From positions 48,740 through 112,739 of the forward strand of contig CAUYUJ010022515.1 in the NCBI GenBank assembly GCA_963575745.1: DNA of 64,000 nucleotides, read 5' to 3'. The notes beneath the pieces were generated by a model. It saw only the letters and a program-made list of their open reading frames with translations, did no database searches and had not been told where the DNA came from. The stretch comes from Prorocentrum cordatum. Its lineage: Eukaryota; Sar; Dinophyceae; Prorocentrales; Prorocentraceae. Shown here piece by piece: positions 10,672-20,686 of this stretch. The position numbers and the translations under genes are program-made. How positions within the stretch are numbered: the first letter of the stretch is position 1; every line of letters starts with the position of its first letter.

Positions 10672-11117
10672 GCAGCGGCGACGGCGACGGCGTCGACGGC
10701 GACGATGACGACCGGCGATCGACGACCGACAACGACGACTGCGGAAGACGCCGACGCCACCGCGGACGACGACTACGACGGCGACCGCGACGACGATGGC
10801 GACGACGACGGCCGACGACCGACGGCGGACGTCGGTGGGCCGACGACAGACGACCGACGACCGAAGACGACGACGAAGACGGGCGACGGACGACGACCCC
10901 GACGACGTGGCGACCGGTGACCGACGATGGACGACGGCGAGGGACGCCTGCCGCCAGACGACGGACGACGACATCGACGACGACGACGACCAACGACGAC
11001 CGGCGACCGAGTACCGATAACGGACGACGCACGACGACGATGACGACGATGAACACGGCGACGACGACGACGACGACGATGACGACGACGACGTCGATGA
11101 CGACGACGACGACGACC

Positions 11118-11186
<69 letters not shown>

Positions 11187-11265
11187 CGAACGACGACGAC
11201 GAACAGGAGCACCACGACGACGACGGCGACGATGACGATGGACGGCGACACCTCAGGAGCGCCAC
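10672..11265. repeat. (GAC)n microsatellite
   Basis: About 590 bp of degenerate (GAC)n on the plus strand, purest at 11088-11180. The three frames give poly-Asp, poly-Thr and poly-Arg translations; none is a gene. Confidence 0.95.
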
Positions 11266-11361
11266 GGGCGCGGCGGTGGCAGCCGGACACGGTCGGAACG
11301 CTGCGAGCCCGCTGCCGTCCCCTGTCGCGCATTTGCAGGCCTCCTTTTTTGGTTTTTTTGG

Positions 11362-11566
11362 AGCCTCGTCGTCGTCGTCGTTTTCGTTCGGTCGTCATCG
11401 TCGTCGCCGTCGTCGTCACTGGTCGGTGGTCTGTCGGTCGTTCCTCGTCGTCGTTGTCGCTGTCGTTCGGTCGTCGTCGTCGTCGTCGACGTCGTCGTCG
11501 TCGTCGACCTCGTTGTCGCCGTTTCGTCTTCGTCGTTGTCGTCGTCGTCGTCGTCGTCTGGGCCAC
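11362..11566. repeat. (GTC)n microsatellite, inverted to 10672-11265
   Basis: About 200 bp of GTC/TCG units, the reverse complement of the upstream GAC array, separated from it by about 100 bp of ordinary sequence. Confidence 0.95.
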
Positions 11567-11618
11567 CAGTGTTTTTTGTTCCCCCTGTCGTTGCCTTTTA
11601 GCCGGAGCAGGCTAGCGT

Positions 11619-11830
11619 ATGCCAAAGAACGTTGTAGCAGAGATCGTGCTCTTGCTTCGGGTTGTGTTGGATCCGTGCTTGTCGGAATATCTGAACAGCT
11701 CAGCTTCTCCAGGTTTTGAGTTTAGAACACCCGCGCCGAATTCATCACTCGTGCTGCGGGCACCGACACCGTGCTGTAACGCCTCTCCCCCGCGCTGGCT
11801 CGTACAGGTCCCGCCTCCGCGGATCTGCGC
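11619..11830 (+). other. Weak coding-like stretch
   Basis: The frame from ATG 11619 reads MPKNVVAEIVLLLRVVLDPC with less biased codons than its surroundings, then runs into a CT microsatellite. No splice site or homolog is recognised; it could be chance. Confidence 0.2.
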
Positions 11831-11838
11831 GTCAGCAC

Positions 11839-11873
11839 GGCTCTCTCTCTCTCTCTCTCTCTCTTTCCCTCTC

Positions 11874-11915
<42 letters not shown>
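11839..11915. repeat. CT microsatellite
   Basis: Near-perfect (CT)n with few interruptions. Confidence 0.95.
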
Positions 11916-11962
11916 TCATTGAGGACTTCCCCAGCCTCCCAAGCATCCTCAACGAGACAGGG

Positions 11963-12042
11963 CAGGATGTCAGAGGAGGGCGAGTCGAGACAACGGTAGT
12001 TAGCCTTCGGAAGGGGGCCCTCGTCGCCATGGATGGACGTAG
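11963..12042 (+). repeat. Dispersed repeat S, copy 1
   Basis: GTCAGAGGAGGGCG, GAGACAACGG and AGCCTTCGGA occur here and in the same order at about 17814-17895. Two copies in direct orientation, 5.85 kb apart. Confidence 0.7.
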
Positions 12043-12044
12043 CT

Positions 12045-12745
12045 CGGAAGTCTTCTTGCCCTCGTAGATGAGCTGGTGGCCCTCGTAGCTCAGGTGGTGG
12101 CTCTCCCAGCTTAGCAGGTAGCCCTCGTAGCTCAATTGGTGGCCCTTGTCCGCAGCTGCCGTGGCCCAGCTGGTTGCACTCGTAGCTCAGCTAGCGGTCT
12201 GGCTTAGCTTGTGGCCCTCGTAGTTCAGCTGGTGGGCCTAGTAGTGCAGCTGGTGGTCCTCTCAGCCCTCCCTGTGACCCTCGATGCTCAGCTTGTGTCC
12301 CTTGTCGCTTAAGATAGTGGCCCTCGCAGCTGAGCTGGCAGTGGCCCTCGTAACCGTGCCGGTGACTCTTGGACCTCGGCCTGTCGCCGTCGTAGCTCAG
12401 CCTGTGGTCCTCGCAGCTCGCCTGGAGGCTCTCGTAGCTCTGCTGGTGGCCCTCGGAACTCTGGATGCACCCCCAGAAGCTCAGGCTGCGGCCCTCGTGG
12501 ATCGGCAGGTGGCCCTCGTGGCTCAGGTGGTGAGCCTTTTGGCACCGAGTGTTGCCCTGCTGGTGGCTCTCTCAGGTTCTCCTGTGACCCTCGTACCGCG
12601 GCCTTCGCAGCTCAGCTGACGTGTCCCGTGGCTCAGGAGGTGGCCCTCGTAGCCCTGCTGGTACCTCTTGGAGTTTTGCCTGTGGCCCTTGTAGCTCAGC
12701 CAGTGGCCCTCGCAGCTCAGACAGCAGTTAGATTCTCGTAGCTTC
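12045..12745. repeat. 21-bp minisatellite (CCTCGTAGCTCAGCTGGTGG type)
   Basis: Degenerate units of about 21 bp and multiples of it, each with CTCGTAGCTCAG and GGTGGCC elements. Because 21 is divisible by three, one minus-strand frame reads a repeated heptapeptide of the kind LSYEGHQ. The repeat explains the open frame, so a protein is not claimed. Confidence 0.8.
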
Positions 12746-13430
12746 GATTCTAGCCTTTGATGCTCTGCTGGTGGCCTGCGTGAGATGTTTGCGACCACGT
12801 AGTATCCAGCTTGTTGAAGCGGTAGTTGATAGAGCCCTATGGTGTTTTTCGGGAGAGTGGCACCTAGGGATTGTGAGTCTTCGTGATGGCCACTTCCCAT
12901 CGCACATCCAAGCCTCTTATCGAGCCCGTTGTTCACGTATGTGTCGTACTTGAAGCTGCAGAAATCGTAGCTGTAGCCGTCGTGTTTGTAGCCATTGCCT
13001 TCGTGGTAGCTGTCGCAGTCGTGGTCGCTGTGCTTGCACGTTTTCGGAGTACACGCCGGGGCCTCCTTGTTCAGGGTGCTGACCTTCTGGAGTTAGACGA
13101 CGTGTACGGCGGTCTCAGAGGTGCGTCGGCCAATTTGGTCCGTCGCATTCAAGGGTTACGTGGCCGTACTCATTACCATTCTTGAGAGCAGTGGTGGTAG
13201 CGATCCTGATGCCTTTTGGATCTGGCTGTCGCCCATGCCTGACGAAGTATCCCATTCGCCTCAGAGCCGACTCCAGTCTGATCGCGGCCAGGAGCATCTC
13301 CACTATACATGTATACATGTGTGATCGAAGCCTGTCGCCCAGAGAACCAGCCCGCACATCTTAGAGCATGTGTTGTCCTGTGTCGTTTGTGCGAAGGCCC
13401 CTGGGACAGGGCCCAGCTACCTAATTGTAT
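12746..13430. other. No gene recognised
   Basis: Includes cryptic GTAGCCGTCGTGG-type repeats at about 12955-13035 that give Val/Ala-rich translations. An Ala/Val-rich membrane-like frame at 12883-13185 arises from these repeats. Confidence 0.4.
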
Positions 13431-13432
13431 AT

Positions 13433-13456
13433 CTGTGTATATATATATATATAGTT
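13433..13456. repeat. TA microsatellite
   Basis: Short (TA)n run. Confidence 0.9.
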
Positions 13457-13684
13457 ACACATGTAGATCTGAGTCTCATCGAGATATCCTACGCGGTTCC
13501 CATCTGAGTCTCAGCATGCTTGCTGGTGTCTCCACGTGCAATTCATTGTCTTCGTCGCACGTGTAGTTTGCGAAGCACCTCACGACTACGCGGCGCGCCC
13601 GCTGGGCTGCGGCGCGGCCCGCGGGCTAAGCTGAGGCCGTCTTCTCCTCCCCGTGCAGGGGATGAAATTTTCCCGTAGAGGGCT

Positions 13685-13797
13685 TTCACCAGCCTCCCCC
13701 TCCTCCTCCTCTCCTCCTCCTCCCCCTCCTCCTCCTCCTCTTCCTCCTCCTCCTCCTCCTTTTCCTCCTCCTTCTCCTCCCCCTCCTCCCCCTCTCG
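13685..13797. repeat. (CCT)n microsatellite
   Basis: CCT units with TTC interruptions. Confidence 0.95.
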
Positions 13798-13884
13798 CTT
13801 TTTTTTGTTGTTTTTGTCTCGCTGATCTCTCTTTCTCGTTCTCTTCTCCCCCACCCGACAGCTAGGGGCCACCGGATTCTGAGG

Positions 13885-14135
13885 ACAGACCTCCCGGCTT
13901 GCCCACCCTGCACATCGCGGCCGTCAGATCCCTGGGTCTACCGAGAGTTCTTGAGACTCCCGCCCCTCCAGACCCGACTCGCCCACTCTGCATACCGCGG
14001 CCGCCAGATCCACAGGTCCACCGAGGAATCCCCGAGTCTCCCGCTCCTTTTAGACCCGACTCGCTCACTCTACCTACCGCGGCCGCCAGATCCTCAGATC
14101 CGACGAGAATCCCCGAGACTCCCGTCCCTGTCAGC
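13885..14135 (+). repeat. About 81-bp tandem repeat, three copies
   Basis: The CGCGGCCG core recurs near 13916, 13996 and 14078 inside a common frame of CAGACCCGACTCGC, CGGCCGCCAGATCC and CCCCGAGACTCCCG. Confidence 0.8.
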
Positions 14136-15660
14136 ATGGCGCAACATAACTAACAGCACATCGCATAGCATAACATAACATGACATAGCATACCATACTT
14201 TCTGAACGTAACATTGCATACCACAACATGTCATACCACATCATCACGTGTCAGGGTGTACCATATTTGATCCACTTATAATATAACAGAGCGGGCCATA
14301 CACAGTACATTGATACACTACACACCGTAACATAACAACACAGGTCATACCATAATATACCGCAGCACATCGTATCATATTATTTCAACAAGGAATGCTA
14401 TAACATGTTACACTGGCACACGTATCATACCATAGCAATGTGGCAATTCCTGCCATCACTCAAGGCGGCATTGCATTTAATGCTATACTCACAAATATCA
14501 CAGCACACCATATCGGCCATACCACAGCCTGGTAACCTGATTATAACCTCAGACATCATAGGCCATATAATGCATCGCTAGCTATTGCATGGAACAAGAT
14601 GGCACGCTAGCGTATAGCATAACAACTCCGAATGTAACGCACTGGCAGTGCTGTAGTATTGCTATCACGACGGCAACGCGTGTAATTGAACACCATATAC
14701 TGTTACATGCTTACGAGGAATACCATGCCATAGCATATCATCACATACTATACCCAACAGGGCACAACGTAACCAGCACAACAACACATAGTGTTGTACG
14801 CCTGCTACCACTACGAACACGACTTGGATATTGCATCGTCGTGTATAATAGGTTGGATGATTCATACCATAGCCTGGCCAGGAAATAACAAGCCATAGCG
14901 ATCATACCAACGTGTTAGTACCACCTCACAACATACCATAACATGGGAGCACACCGTGATCTACCAAGTCATATTATGACAGAGCTGGGCATACAATAGT
15001 ATACTTCCACAGCGTTGAGTGAACCACCACTGAAGAGGAACACCAGGATATAACCGGCCGTACCTGAATCTAAGAAAACGCCACGTGCGCGCCGAGGTTA
15101 GGCTAGCCACAGGAACAAACAGGCGCAGCAACGACAGATTAGACGACATCATACGTGACAGGCGTCACGACGTCACGCAGGCCCGTTCAGAACAGAAACT
15201 AACATAACATAGTGTTATTTTCTACTCTGGTGCAGAGTCCAAGCGAACATCGTATAGAACACTATTGAAGTGCAGCCACCAGTTCACTGCGCCTCATCAA
15301 GCGAACAACATTACATCATCGACCGTGTCATGTTGTAGCTAAGCGCGACGTGCGCGTCGAGGTCAGGCTGGCCACAGGAAACAAACAGGTGCAGCAACGA
15401 CCGATTTGACGACGTATCTATCCTGACAGGCGTCACGACGTCACGCAGGCCCGTCAAGAACACACCATGACATACTTCAGTATAACGTACTAGATCATGA
15501 TGGTACATAGCATAGCTCAGTTGGGTTAACACATACAGTAACGGCATCTTCCTGTCAGACGCAGCATCCACGACGACTTAATGCCGGCCACAGTACAACA
15601 CGTGCGCAGCAACGATCGATTTGACGTCATGTCGCCTCGTCGTATAACCACATGGGGATC
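14136..15660. repeat. AT-rich ACATACCATA-type region with internal duplication
   Basis: About 1.5 kb with clearly lower GC than its surroundings, made of degenerate CATAACATACC-like words. Within it a 120-bp segment (about 15062-15182) is repeated at about 15345-15468, with ACAGGCGTCACGACGTCACG and CAGGCCCGT shared, and a partial third copy near 15598. No gene or RNA recognised. Confidence 0.7.
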
Positions 15661-15785
15661 GCTCGAAGCAAAATGTGATTCTCTCTCTTTGCCTCCCTCC
15701 CCCTCCTCTGTAGATCCCAGCGGCCGCCGTCAGTCTGTACCGTTAGCTCGGGTGTTCGATGTCTGTCAAAGGTCATTCACCATGC

Positions 15786-15882
15786 TCGAGGAGGACGAGG
15801 AGGGGCAGGAGGGCGGGGAGGAGGAGGAGGGCAGGGAGAGAAGGAAAGGGAGAAGGAGGCTGAAGATCAGGAGGGAGAGGAC
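15786..15882. repeat. GGA/GAA-rich tract
   Basis: Purine-rich degenerate (GGAGA)n. Confidence 0.85.
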
Positions 15883-16023
15883 AACGACGACTGCGGTTGT
15901 CCCGATCAAGCCAGTCCCGGGACCCTCCCAGGGTCCACCCTTCCATTTTTGTTGATCCGCGTCTAACCGTGGCGACCATATTATTCCCAGGAGGGGAAAA
16001 ATCACAGACAATTTATCGTCGAT

Positions 16024-16110
16024 TGCCCAGAAAATATGGGAAAATGTGGGAAGTGGGGGGGAAGACTAAAACCCAGAAAATATGCGAAAATATTGGGAAT
16101 CTTGGGATTT
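16024..16110 (+). repeat. 48-bp spaced direct repeat
   Basis: CCCAGAAAATATG followed by GAAAAT occurs at about 16027 and 16075. Confidence 0.6.
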
Positions 16111-17505
16111 GTGTGTATTTCTGTGTGTGTCCCTGGGCCACTTCACATTCAAGAGACGCCAGAACAAAGCGAGAGTTTGGAGCCTCGCTCCTCGATCCTC
16201 GAAGGACGACGCTGACGACGCCATCCCGCCCCCCCTCTTTCCGTAGCGGCAGCCCCGCCCCGTGTCGACGCAGCCGCGACCCCGCCGCAGGCGTTCGAGG
16301 TGGAGCGCCGCGGGTGGCCTCGAGTCGGCCGCTGTGGAACGAATTGGCGATCGAAGCTCCGCCGACCTTTCAGGGCTGCACGATCCGTTTTGGTCAGACC
16401 AACGCCGGAGTCGTCACGGCATGAACCTGCGAAGGGCAGCGCGGGCCTTGCGCTTGCCTCTCCCCACCTGTTCCAGATGCGGAGTTGGCCCGTCGGACTC
16501 GCGGGCCCCCCCCCCGGGGGTCCGCTGCTCGTTGCCTCTTGCGCCCGTGCTGCTTCGTACACGGGTTCAGCTTGGAATCTGGTACAGCATCGTCCTCTCG
16601 ACTGGGGTTGCGGATCTGTTTCGCGGTCTCTTTGCATTTGGCTCGTGATGCGAACGGCACGCGCGCGAGCTAGCAGGGTCAGCATTACATCATGAGGGTA
16701 TTGCTGCGAGGGAAATCATGGTCCAGCTTTGAAGGCCAGGGGGAGTGGGGCCTCGGGGCGCCCACTTTGTCCTCTCGTGCCCGTGCTGCTTCGTACGTGG
16801 GTCCGGCTTTGAGATTTTGTGATTTCGACGCCGATCAAGCTGTGAGCCTGTCAGCAGAGGCTGGCGCACAGCTCTCCTAATCTCGCGTCGGGCGAAAGGG
16901 GGGGGATAGCAAAGGGGGGGGTTGAGAGTCGGCTCACGTAGCTGATTTTCCCAGCGCCTCCCAGCGCCGGAGGCGGCCATGTATCGAGGAGTGGGCCCCT
17001 CGGTGGGGCCGAAACCAGCTGCATGCAGCAAATTTCGTACCCCCCCCTTTCCCTTATCCCCCCCTTTTGTCCGGCCCGATAATCCCCACGAGCTAGCAGC
17101 TCTGCTGGGGCACCAGGCCTTCAAGCAGGGCAGGCAGACAGCACCGGGTGGGCAGCCGAGTGCACTGGCTCTGGGGCCAGGGGTCGGAGGGAGGAGGTCC
17201 ACGATGCCTCTCCGAGCTGGAGGCTGGGAGTGTCTCGAGCGAGAGGGGGGGACCACACCACCAGGGGAGTTCCCCCTTGCCTCCTCGCATCTCCTCGCCC
17301 TGCTGGTGTTGGTGTCGCCTTTGCTTGTTCCTGAGGGGAGGGGGTGCGTCGGGGGTCCACTCCGCCCTCTCGCGTCTGTGCCGCTCCGTGCTGTCCGTCG
17401 GCCCCGAACAGGGTTGGCTCCAGCGGCGGCCCTCGCGGCCAGGGCCCCTCCATCCGCCTCGGGGGACGCGCTCCTCAGAGCCCAGGACAGGCCCAGGACA
17501 GGCCC
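16111..17505. other. No gene recognised; direct repeat at 16531/16767
   Basis: CCCGTGCTGCTTCGTAC with its flanks occurs at about 16531-16590 and again at 16767-16826. Long minus-strand frames crossing this region are GC shadows. C-runs near 17040-17065. Confidence 0.4.
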
Positions 17506-17507
17506 AG

Positions 17508-17561
17508 CAGGAGGAGGAGGAGGAGGAGGAGGAGGAGGAGGAGGAGGAGGAGGAGGAGGAT
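17508..17561. repeat. (GGA)n microsatellite
   Basis: About 50 bp of pure GGA units. Confidence 0.95.
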
Positions 17562-17651
17562 GTTTGTCTTTGTGTGTGTATGGAATATCGCCATGCCCGG
17601 ACATCGGAGGAGTGTGAGTGTCAGAGCCCCCCCCCTTCAATTGCCCCTCCA

Positions 17652-17782
17652 GCGCTTCCCTCCCGAGGCCGCCGTGTCCGACACGGCCAACCGGGTCGTC
17701 CAGAGGCTGCGGGCCCCAGGGGGCGACTCCGCAGCTTCGTCCAGCTCGGCGCCGTTCCAAGCTGCGGGCCTGGGAAGTGAGA
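17652..17782 (+). CDS. Candidate exon, unknown protein
   Basis: A pyrimidine-rich tract ends in an AG acceptor (CCCCTCCAG, or the AG a few codons later), followed by RFPPEAAVSDTANRVVQRL and RAPGGDSAASSSSAPFQAAG. Third codon positions are almost all G or C and no stop interrupts. The Ser/Ala tail is low-complexity. The end lies near GGGAAGTGAG. Upstream and downstream exons were not found with confidence. Family unrecognised. Confidence 0.4.
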
Positions 17783-17813
17783 CCATCGTCGGCGGCTCTC
17801 CGAAGGGGGGAAG

Positions 17814-17895
17814 TGTCAGTCAGAGGAGGGCGCGTTGAGACAACGGCAGTCAGCCTTCGGAGGGTCCCCTGGTCGCCACGGCGGGATGCAGCTCG
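17814..17895 (+). repeat. Dispersed repeat S, copy 2
   Basis: Second copy of the segment at 11963-12042. Confidence 0.7.
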
Positions 17896-18801
17896 GAGAA
17901 GGGCCGCGGGAGGGGTTCGGAGACCGGCTTTCGAGCTGCCGCTGTCTCCTTTCGCCCTGCTCCGAATGAGGGCAGCGTCGGGGGTGTGCAAGAGGTGGGT
18001 GAGGCTAGGGGTATGTGTGTGTGTGTGGATCTCATGGCCAGGGGCATCAGATTTCCCAGGTGCCATATCCCCTCCTGCCTTTTTCTGCACGTTCCCTGGC
18101 CCCCCCCCCCTCGTCCGCTCACGTGCCTCGGGCCATGATGCGACAGTACCCCTTTCGTCACACCCGACAGGGGGTTGCCAATCGGACGCGCGTCGCATGC
18201 GATGTGGACGTACCTTCGGTACGCCCGAGCGGCGTTGTCGGTTGCAAGGGTGTCTGCATCGAGGTCACCCTTTTCTGTCGGAGCTAGGGGCCCTGGACCG
18301 AGCAGGTCTACGACGCATCTGAAAGACAACCTTGCTGACATGGCGGGGCGCCGCAGCAATCGGCAACTCAGAGCAGCATGCGCAAGCAGCTCGAAAGGCA
18401 CGAGAGGGGTCGCACCCCCGGAGCAGCGAAAGGTGCCCCCCGCCCCGCAGGCGAGGGCGGGCAAGAGGCCTTCCGCGTGCACACCGTCAGGCATCCCTTA
18501 GGGGATCAAACGCCCGCCGCGGGCGCCGACTGTTCCCGAACCTTGAGGGGGGGTCCTGTTACGTACAGTCGGGGCCCTGAAGAAGGAACCCTTTTTGTTG
18601 GGGAGGGGCTCCGAGTTCCTTAGTTGCTTTACAGTGCTCCTTGGGTTTGCCTGAGGTTTTCCATGGCAAATCGAAGTTTAATGTATGGGAAAAGGGGGCC
18701 TCGCTCCTTATTTTTCGTTCCTTAGGGTCAACGCCCCGACTGTAGGGCGACGAGGTCTATGCAGATCCTCCGCCGCTCGCCATCGTTCTCGGCCCAGGGG
18801 C
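17896..18801. other. No gene recognised
   Basis: Mixed GC-rich sequence with a GT run near 18016 and C-runs near 18103. Open frames on both strands give no motif. Confidence 0.35.
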
Positions 18802-18918
18802 AGTGCATACGCCCCCTGGCTCGACCAGACACCGCTCGTGGGCCCGTGGTGTGCCCGGCCAGCGGCGGTGGACGTGTACATGGACCTCGTGGAAGTCTTC
18901 CGGGGCTGGCACAGCGGG
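18802..18918 (+). CDS. Candidate exon, unknown protein
   Basis: After the pyrimidine-rich acceptor CATCGTTCTCGGCCCAG, the frame reads AYAPWLDQTPLVGPWCARPA followed by AVDVYMDLVEVFRGWHSG, rich in Trp, Asp and aliphatic residues and unlike the low-complexity translations around it. A possible donor is GGGGTACCTT at the 3' end. Directly downstream begins the ~100-bp repeat array, which would then lie in an intron. No family recognised; possibly part of a globular enzyme domain. Confidence 0.4.
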
Positions 18919-19385
18919 GTACCTTACACCCAGGTTCAGAATCAATCTTGCCATCCCTGGGGGGCTGCGGTCTGTGAAACTGTCGCCACTTTTGAGCGCT
19001 GCTGGGGGGGCCAGCGCAGCGGGGCCCCACCCAGATTCAGATCAGACCTCGCCATCCCTGGGGGGCTGCGATCTGTGAAACTGCCGCCACTTTTGAGCGC
19101 TGCTGAGGGAGGCAGCACGGCGGGGTACCTGATCCAAATTCAGATTAGACCTCGCCATCCCTGGGGGGCTGCGGTCTGCGAAATTGTCACCACTTTCGAG
19201 GGCTGCTGGGGGGGCAGCATAGCGGGAATCCCACCCAGACTCAGATCGAGGGCTGCGGGGGGTGGGGGGCGCAGCATTGTGAGTACTTGCCGCAGATCTA
19301 GATTCGACCTCGCCGTTCCCTTCGAGGGCTGCGATCTGGGATTGCCACTTTCGAGGGCTGCTGGGGGGGTCAGCTTTCTTTCCTT
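18919..19385 (+). repeat. About 100-bp tandem array, family E, locus 1
   Basis: Four to five units with period near 103 bp, each with CCTCGCCATCCCTGG, GGGCTGCGATCTG and CACTTTCGAGGGCTGCTGG. The same unit forms arrays at 27300-27955 (same orientation) and 43240-44600 (opposite orientation), with diverged units at 31300-31575. Confidence 0.85.
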
Positions 19386-19849
19386 CCGAGCCAGAGAACT
19401 ATATTTTTTTGCAAGCGCAGAGGAAGCTCGTGGCACGGAGGGGAGGGAAGGGAGGGGGAAGGGAGGGGGAAGGAGGGGAATTCGCAAATCGGCAAGGCGC
19501 TCACGCAGAGCGACCCGCCACTCGGCGTCGGCGCCTCCTGCGCGCGCCGCCGGGAGCAGCAGGAGCGCGGCTGACGGCGGCGGGGGGGCGCCCGCCACAG
19601 GGGCGGCTCGCGAGGCGGCCCCACCGCGGGGCCCACCAGCCGCAGCGCAGGCTGGCGACCCAGCCGGGCCCCCGCGAGGCCACGTGCGCGCGCCACGCGC
19701 CGCCGGCGAACAGCGCCTGCGCCTCTGCGGCCCGTCCCCGCCGCAGCGCGGGAGCCGCGGCGCGGCCCTGGCCGCGGGGGTTCGCTGCGGCGGCGGCCAC
19801 GGCGGCGGCCACGGCCGCGTCATCCGCCGCTCGGGGATTCCGCCTCCCC
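19386..19849. other. GC-rich, no gene recognised
   Basis: Arg/Ala-rich translations in several frames. May include the 3' flank of LINE 3. Confidence 0.35.
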
Positions 19850-19889
19850 GGCCGCCAGGGAGGGCGCGGCGCCGTCCAGCGCCGATGCA

Positions 19890-20520
19890 CCTGGGGGGCG
19901 CCGCGACCGTCGCTGCCGTGGTTGGCCTTCAGGGCCGCCAGCTCCACCTCGGCGAGCATTTTCTGTAGCACCTTCAGCGCGTGCAGCTGGACCGCGCGTG
20001 TCTGCAGCAGTTCCGTCGCGGGCAGGCGGGCTTCGGCCGCCTCCCTTGCCAGGCGGTCCGCCGCCGATCCTCTTTCGAGACCCCACGCCCGTCGCCGCCG
20101 CCGCGTCGAGGTGGCCCTTGGCCCATCGCGGGACAGCTATAGGCCTGTCTGGCAGTAGGGCTCCAGGAGCGACCACAAGTCAGCGTGCGTCCAGTCGCGC
20201 GGCGAGGCGCTGCCGCGGAGGGCCACCATGCCGTGACCTCCACGGGTGCGCCTGCCAGGCTCGCTGCGCTCAGAGCCGCGGTCAATTCTGCACGCTGCGC
20301 CGTCTGCGCGCCATCGACTGGCCTGCAATTCCCCGCCGCGGGCGGCCCTGGCCGCTCCAGCCGCAGGCCCCAGGGGTGCGCTCAAGCCCCGTCCGTCCAA
20401 GCTCGGCAGCGACCCTGCGCGCTTGGGGGAAGCGCGAGCCCAGCAGCGCGGGGGCCGGCGAGGGCGCGCTAGCCGCGGCAGCCAGCGCCGTTAGCCGGGC
20501 GTCCTGCGGGAAGACGCCAG
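19890..20520 (-). pseudogene. RNase H domain of LINE 3
   Basis: In the minus frame near 20303-20230, DGAQTAQRAELTAALSAAS is the QRAEL motif of RNase H with its catalytic Glu. A frameshift follows before the second Asp. The next frame has GMVALRGSASPRDWTHADLW, matching the family's WTHADLW segment, then WAKGHLDAAAATG, the late His-Asp block. A helical tail with VQLHALKVLQKMLAEVELA closes the domain near 19920. RNase H removes RNA from the RNA:DNA hybrid. Frameshifts make it non-functional. Confidence 0.6.
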
Positions 20521-20597
20521 AGTTACAGCCACCCCCGCAGGCAAGTGCCCGAAGGGCGGTGGCCGTCTAGAGTCCGGCAGCCAAGGCAGAGTTCTGG

Positions 20598-20676
20598 GGC
20601 CCGGACCACCGGGGGCAGTCCCAGAAACTGTGCTGCCTGTCCTTCCGCGCGGCGCCAGAATGTGGGCAGAGATCAG
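20598..20676 (-). pseudogene. Cys/His finger of LINE 3
   Basis: Minus-strand frame reading LCPHSGAARKDRQHSFWDCPRW. This matches the zinc-knuckle after the RT in this family, in which two Cys, a His and a Cys are spaced around a W-x-CP-x-W ending. The second Cys has become Ser. Confidence 0.55.
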
Positions 20677-20686
20677 GCTTGCCCCA

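Noticed and set aside
10253-11615. ORFs of more than 400 codons (poly-Thr, poly-Val, Arg/Asp)
   Set aside because: Trinucleotide arrays are open in all frames.
12883-13185. Membrane-protein-like Val/Ala-rich frame
   Set aside because: Explained by GTAGCCGTCGTGG-type short repeats.
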